NCBI GenBank assembly: GCA_950022295.1 | Contig: OX465600.1 | Location: forward strand, 28,247,282 to 28,311,281 | Origin: Bromus sterilis | Taxonomy: Eukaryota > Streptophyta > Magnoliopsida > Poales > Poaceae | Direction: 5' to 3' | DNA length: 64,000 bases | Shown: positions 58,526-64,000 of the stretch, piece by piece | Layout: the number at the start of each line of letters is the position of its first letter | How positions within the stretch are numbered: position 1 is the stretch's first letter | Program-made: the position numbers and the translations under genes | The notes under the pieces: generated by a model | Databases searched by the model: none | Told to the model about the DNA's origin: nothing | Seen by the model: the letters and a program-made list of their open reading frames with translations, nothing else

Positions 58526-58922
58526 ACTCGCGGTCACTCAAGTAGAGACTGAAATTCACATTGGTCCATGTACTTAGAAATAGTCGAAATACGGTCATTA
58601 AATATGTATCAGTGAACATCGACGATCATCAACATATGCTTTGACTATGTATTTTTCTTACTTGGCATATTTTTTGACCAATTGACTATCCATGTATGTC
58701 CTAGCAACGCTAAAATTCATCGGCGGTCACTGAACTTGTCTTGAAAATTTATTTTGATGACTGGTTCGAAATTCAAAACACATCACTATGTTCGTTGGTT
58801 AGTTTGTTTTCTTCATAGTTTTGTTTATATATTTGAAATATATGTATTGTAAATATTAATTTACTTAAAATTATAAAATTATTCACCACATATACAAAAA
58901 GATTTTCATGCAGCATACAAGA
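58526..58922. other. Left part of an unclassified decayed repeat
   Basis: Starts where the LINE breaks off and contains CGGTCACT words (GGTCACTCAAG, GGTCACTGAACTTG), resembling ends of grass Mutator-like elements. It may pair with sequence near 63600-63760, where CAAGTTCAG / TTGACACG words occur in the opposite sense. Split by the solo LTR. Confidence 0.25.
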
Positions 58923-61218
58923 TGAAAGGGCATGCGCCCTTATGTTTGGTTTTGGTAATTGATGACAATCTTTATGGACTAATGGTTTCCTTGAGTTATA
59001 CTTTAAGGTTTTTTCATAGGCAACGCTTGAAGATCATATGGTGGCTTCAAGGTTATAAGATTAAGATTATGTGTTGACCAAGGTGTTCTTCATAGAGCTA
59101 TCCAAAGATTGGTCAAGTTGATGTGTGCAAGGTCAAGAGGAGCATCACGAAGATATCATATGCTTGGAGCTTGCCGACCATTTGGTGATAATGATTTTGT
59201 GAAGATATGCCTAAAAGAGGCTCACCCATAATGGAGTATGGGGGAGCAATTTACTAGTCTTCATCGAGCCGGCGCAACCAAGGAAGGTGTTCCAACTTGA
59301 GGCGGACATGACCATCATCATCAAGCTCAAGCGGATTATGTGCAAGAAAAAGATTTGACCTTTATAGGTTTCTAGTTTACCGGTCTCATGGTGGTAGTTA
59401 GGAGACCGGGTTATAGGCTAGGCCGCATCGTTCGTGGAGAGCTCAAACATTTGCATCCTTGGCATCATCTTTATTGGTTCTTGTTTTGTTTTTCTCTTTT
59501 TGAGTGTTGGAGCTTGAGTTCGTATTCATTATAAGCCCTTCTTCATCGAAAACGGATTTCATATACATCTACTTTTGTGTTTTCGATGTTGGTGTTTTTG
59601 TCGGCTCTTATCTTGTGAAGGTTTCACCTTCTACCTTGTTGGTATTCTAACATTTCCATGATTTGCATCATTTCTTTTTGTTGATCTTGGGTGGTTCTCT
59701 ATGTGAGGATCTAGAGCTTTTCCATAGCTTTAAAACAAGCCCAAGATCATCAAAATCGGAGTTCGTATGGAAAAGTTATGCTTGTTTTGGCCGTGCTGTT
59801 TTTTCCTGTGAGGTAGTACCGCCCGGAGTTGAGGTAGTACCGCCCGAGCGGTAGTACCGCTCCAGCGATACTACCGTGGTTAGTACCGCATACACTACCG
59901 TATTCCTATTGGATAGGGCGGTAGTGGGGCACGGTACTGAGCCCGATAGTACCGTAGGGCGGCAGTACCGCTCCAGTTGAGGTAGTACCGCTCCACGATA
60001 GTACCGCTCGCTGTGCGGTAGTACCGTGGTTGGTGGGCTTCCAACGGTTGGATTCGTGGGGACCTATAAAAAGGGGTCTTCTTCTTCCTTTTTCCTCACC
60101 CTTTTTGTGCAAGTTCTTCCCCCCCATTGTTGACCTCTTTGATCTTGCTTACTCCCTTTCCCTCCCATGATTCTTGCTTCTTTTTGAGGGAAAAGAGAGA
60201 GGAGGTCTAGATCCACATTCTCCACCAAGCCATCTCTCCTCTAAGTGAGGGGAACCTTGTGGATCTAGATCTTGGAGTTCTTGGTGTTCTCCTTGTTCTT
60301 CCTCTCATATTCCTCCATAGCTTTTGTTGCTTTGATGGGATTTGAGAGTTGGGGACTTGAGCACTTCGTGTGCTCTTGCCATTGCATTTGGTGCATCGAT
60401 TTGAATTCTCTCCAAGGATTCGTTGTAGTAAGTGAAGTTGAGAAGATAGTTACTCGTGACTGCATTGGCACTCTAGAGCTTGTTCTCTTGAGTGCATTGG
60501 CACTCTAGAGCTTGTTCCTCTTGGGTGCGTTGGCCCCTAGAGGCTTGTTGTTGCGGAGCTCAATCATTGTGGTGGAAAGCTTCGGGACGCTACGGGAGCC
60601 TCCAATTCGGTTGTGGAGATAGCCCCGAGCATTTGTACGGGTTCGGTGACCGCCCCCAAGGGTCGCCATTTTTACGGGTTCGGTGACCGCCCTCAAGTGT
60701 CCTAATAGTGGAATCACGGCATCTAACGTTGGTAAGAGCGTGAGGAGAAATGGGTGGTCCTCGTTGGCTTCGTGTGAGCATTGTGCTCCTCACCCTCTCC
60801 AAACGGAGACGTACTTCTCGCAAGAGAAGGAACTTCGGTAACAAATCCTTGTCTCCATCGGCTCCACTTGCGGTTATCTCTACCCTTACTTTGAGCAAGC
60901 TTATTACATTGTTTATCTTGTGCTTGCTCATATTATTGTGCATTGCTTGTCCCATAGGTTGTTCATCTATTCAACTTATTTACTTGTGCACCTACTGTAT
61001 GATAGCCTTAGTGCTCTTGTTATATATCTTGCTATCACTTAGTTGTTTATCTTGCTTAGTATAAGTTGTTGGTGCACATAGTTGAGCCTAGCTTATTTAG
61101 GTTTCTTGCTTGGAAAATTAAACGTTTAATTTTATTCCGCATTTGTTCAAGCCGAAACCGTAATTATTTTAAACGCCTATTCACCCCCCCCCCTCTAGGC
61201 GACATCCACGTCCTTTCA
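58923..61218. mobile_element. Solo LTR of an unidentified retrotransposon
   Basis: 2296 bp bounded by TGAAAGG...CCTTTCA (TG...CA ends) with a perfect 5-bp TSD, CAAGA (58918-58922 and 61219-61223). There is no primer site, polypurine tract or coding region inside. 59810-60030 carries many GGTAGTACCGC motifs in both orientations, and a run of C lies near 61186. Formed by recombination between two LTRs, or it may be a non-autonomous element. Family not named. Confidence 0.75.
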
Positions 61219-62120
61219 CAAGAATGTGCAAGCTCTTTTAAAAAAAATGTCTGCTAGCTTTTTAAAAACACTAGATGATACCACGTGCGTTGCTACGAGA
61301 ATCGATTGCCGTATATTTCAAAAAAAATTCATTATTTAATTTTAAAATATTTAGATTAATAATATATGAACCGAACTTTTGAAATACATACAATTTATTT
61401 TTATTTTATTACTTGTAGTTGTAATATATTTATTAAATATAAGTATAATAATAGAATGAAAACTTTTCTTTCATGCATGGTTGCATGTGGTGGTGTGTCT
61501 TATCTCATGCATTGTTGCATGTTAAGGTGGGCCTTATCCCACCCATAATTGTATGATGAAGTGGCATACTTGCATGTAAAAAATATAAGATAGTAGGGAT
61601 AAATTATTTAGGTATTATAGATTAGTAATATTAGAATATGTTAATATTTTCAAAAATAGGTTCTTGATAATTAATTATTTAAATACAATATGAAAATTGC
61701 GCAATTTACAAAAAAGTTTCATATCATTCAGAAATAGATCATGCCATTTAAAAAATGGTAGATGTGTTTGAGAAAAAGTTCCTGAAATTTTCACTAAAAA
61801 TACTTTTAATAAGAACCGCGATATTGGCCAGACGTGCAGGCGGGAGGCTGCTCACCCGCACGCCTCATCCGCTCGGTAGCGCCTGCCATCCAAACAATTT
61901 CGTTCGTTGTGGGGATTAGCCCGGCCCAAATGCCCCCCTTTCTCTCTACTAGGCCTTCTAAGCTTTTTTTATGATGTAATAAAAATAATATTTTCCTTTG
62001 CAACAATGCAATTAACTTTTAAAGTAAAAATTGCCATGATAAAACTTTTATTAAATTATTATAGAAGTAAATAAAATATTCCATGGATAATTTATATTAA
62101 AATACTTCTGCTAATTATAA
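61219..62120. other. AT-rich unclassified sequence
   Basis: No ORF of note. ACACTAGATGATACCACGTGCG at 61268 looks like a transposon end but has no visible partner. A short GC-rich insert lies at 61810-61950. Confidence 0.3.
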
Positions 62121-63060
62121 CAATTTTTCACATAGTAAGAAAAATTGAACAAATTTGACATGGTGAAAAATTCATATGAAAAACATATATGTTTGCAAAT
62201 TTGCCATGTTCTACTCAAAATAGCCATGTCCACCAATTTCAATAAAAAATGTCATATTTCACACAATATCATGTCCCATATATAAGAATTGACATGTCAT
62301 AGAAATAAGAATGGCCCTATCACATATATAAAGAATGTCATGTTTCACACAATATCATATTCCCCAAATAAGAATTGCCATGTGATACAAATAAGAATTG
62401 TCATCTCCCATATATAATGAATGTCATGTCACGCAAAAAAAATCATATCCGATAAACAAAAATTGCCACCTCACAAAAGAAAAGAATTTTCCACGTCCAA
62501 GTAGCTATATACGAAATTAGAGTTGCACTCTTATACGAAAATTAATTTACCATGGATGATCTAAAAATTGAAACACTATGAGTTTCACATGTGCAAAAAT
62601 AAAAATTTGAATTGTACAAAAGATCCATCGCAACCTAAATAAAACAATATGAAAATAAAAACATGGCAAAAGTGCCATGGGATTAAAAATCCTACTGCAT
62701 CATTATAACCATGAAAATTTTACCATGTTCTACTAAAAAGTAACCATGGTTAACAATTTCAATAAAAATTGCCGTGTTTCAACAAATTATGATGACCCAT
62801 GTGTAAGAATTGTCATGTTCTACCAATAAGAATGGCCATGTCCTACAAACAAGAATTGACATGTCCTACCAATAAGAATTGTCATGTCCTATCATTAAGA
62901 ATTGCCATGTTTTACGAATAAGATTTGCCATGTCGCACAAACAAAGATTTGCCATGTTTGATAAATAAGAATCACCATGTCCTGCAAATAAGATTTGCCA
63001 TGTCTCAGGAATAATAATTGCCATGTCCAATACAAATAATAATTTGCCATGGATGGTTTT
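62120..63060. repeat. Degenerate ~25-bp tandem repeat (TTGCCATGTCC type)
   Basis: About 30 imperfect units of the form AATAAGAATTGCCATGTCCT. The clearest block is 62800-63030, with ~25-bp spacing. Units vary in length and sequence, so there is no uniform spacer or repeat of CRISPR type. Possibly an expanded tandem array inside an old transposon end. Confidence 0.65.
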
Positions 63061-64000
63061 AAAAAGAATTTGTTCAACAACCATCGCAACCTATACAAAA
63101 ATAATCTACAAAAATTAAAAAAAGGTAAAATTGCCATTGGGGTGAAAACATATTGCACCATCGAAACCATGGCAATTTCACCGATGCTCTATTAAAAAAA
63201 GCAATGTCCAACATTTCTAAAATAGAGAATTAGCATGTTTCACATAGTATTATATTTGTGTTTAAGAAAAGAAACGTCCAACATTTAGACAAAATTTACG
63301 TGTTTAAAGAAATGTGATGCCAACATATAATAATTGTTACGACACACAAATTAAATTTTTATTTTCCAAACGCTTTAAAATAATCAACATGTAAATAACT
63401 GAATATATTTTAAACAACATAATTTTTAATAAGTGTTTTTATTTGTACGTATAATATTGATAAAACACGAATACTAGAAACATATTTTATTACTGTGATC
63501 ATAATGTACAAACATTTAAAAAATCATGTTGTGCTGACAGGTGGGATCCATGGGTTATAGATTATAAATATGTGAGTTATCACTGCTAACAAAAATACGA
63601 CGTGACATTAGTGGTTTTTACATCTATTAATGACATTGGCACTGTACTTGCACACTCGTGTCAAGTTTTGGATCCAGTTCAACGTATTTTTCAAGTTCAG
63701 ACACTAAAGTAAACATCGATGACAAGTTTAAACACCACTGATGTAATTACCTCTAATAACAATGTTTGGGATTTTTTTAATCGTATGTAAATTACTCAGC
63801 GATATTTTTTGTCAGGATATAAATGGTTCCCACTAAATATATAAAACATCACTTTATTTTTGGACTAAGGTCTAACAAAAGTTGTTCTAGCTGGATATAT
63901 AATCCCCAACTTAAATAAATACAAAGTTGCTCCAAAAACAATTTTCTTAATGTGGGTGACCTTGCAAAAAAAACATGAGTTGTATGTAGATTTCATGATC
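63061..64000. other. AT-rich sequence, nothing recognised
   Basis: No ORF above ~60 codons with any family resemblance. 63600-63760 contains the CAAGTTTTGGATCC and TTCAAGTTCAGACAC words that may be the right end of the decayed repeat begun at 58526. The last 240 bp show nothing I can assign. Confidence 0.3.

Noticed and set aside
62120..63060. CRISPR-like array
   Set aside because: Plant DNA; units vary in sequence and length with no constant repeat and unique spacers.

Overview
This window is plant intergenic DNA made almost entirely of nested transposable elements. The element types point to a grass, most likely the wheat tribe (Triticeae: wheat, Aegilops, barley or rye). They are chromodomain Ty3/gypsy (Tekay/Del-type) elements with ~4 kb LTRs, an Athila-type gypsy element, CACTA transposons with GC-rich subterminal repeats, grass LINEs and a copia fragment. 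I see no intact host gene. Family assignments come from motif recognition, not database searches.

The layout can be read from matching LTRs, target-site duplications (TSDs) and empty sites inside the window. Outermost is a LINE-like relic (8864-9420, continued at 50989-52258 and 53585-54235). A non-autonomous Athila-type element, called H here (9421-50988), sits in it. H's 5' LTR was split twice: by a non-autonomous CACTA (9604-12429, TSD TAA) and by a large Tekay element G2 (13110-43491, TSD GAACG). G2's 5' LTR was split by a related Tekay element G1 in reverse orientation (16773-26573, TSD GTCTT). G2's pol was split by a 7.5-kb CACTA (30120-37636). Removing the insertions gives two H LTRs of 1641 and 1643 bp and two G2 LTRs of 4074 and 4071 bp, which supports the reconstruction.

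The first 8863 bases are a second copy, differing by roughly 1%, of G2 pol plus the CACTA inserted at the same nucleotide (27637-36505). Copy 1 stops at 8863, exactly where the LINE relic begins. The simplest reading is a direct tandem duplication of a 27.6-kb unit (8864-36505). Its first copy ends at 8863 and its beginning lies left of the window. This predicts what the upstream sequence must be.

Right of the nest (52259-64000) lies older, decayed material: a CACTA relic with a 129-bp foldback, a LINE 3' end, a Myb/SANT-like pseudogene, a copia RT fragment, a LINE endonuclease fragment, a 2.3-kb solo LTR with a perfect TSD, and an AT-rich tract with a degenerate ~25-bp tandem repeat.

Every large element carries coding lesions. 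G1 lacks gag and protease and has a frameshift and a stop. G2 pol is split and frameshifted. H lacks RT, RNase H and integrase. The CACTA transposase shares two frameshifts between its copies. Any mobility would have to be supplied in trans. The clearest conserved reading frame besides TE enzymes is a small CACTA-borne ORF with an RNase H1 N-terminal (viroplasmin-type) fold and a C-terminal hydrophobic segment.
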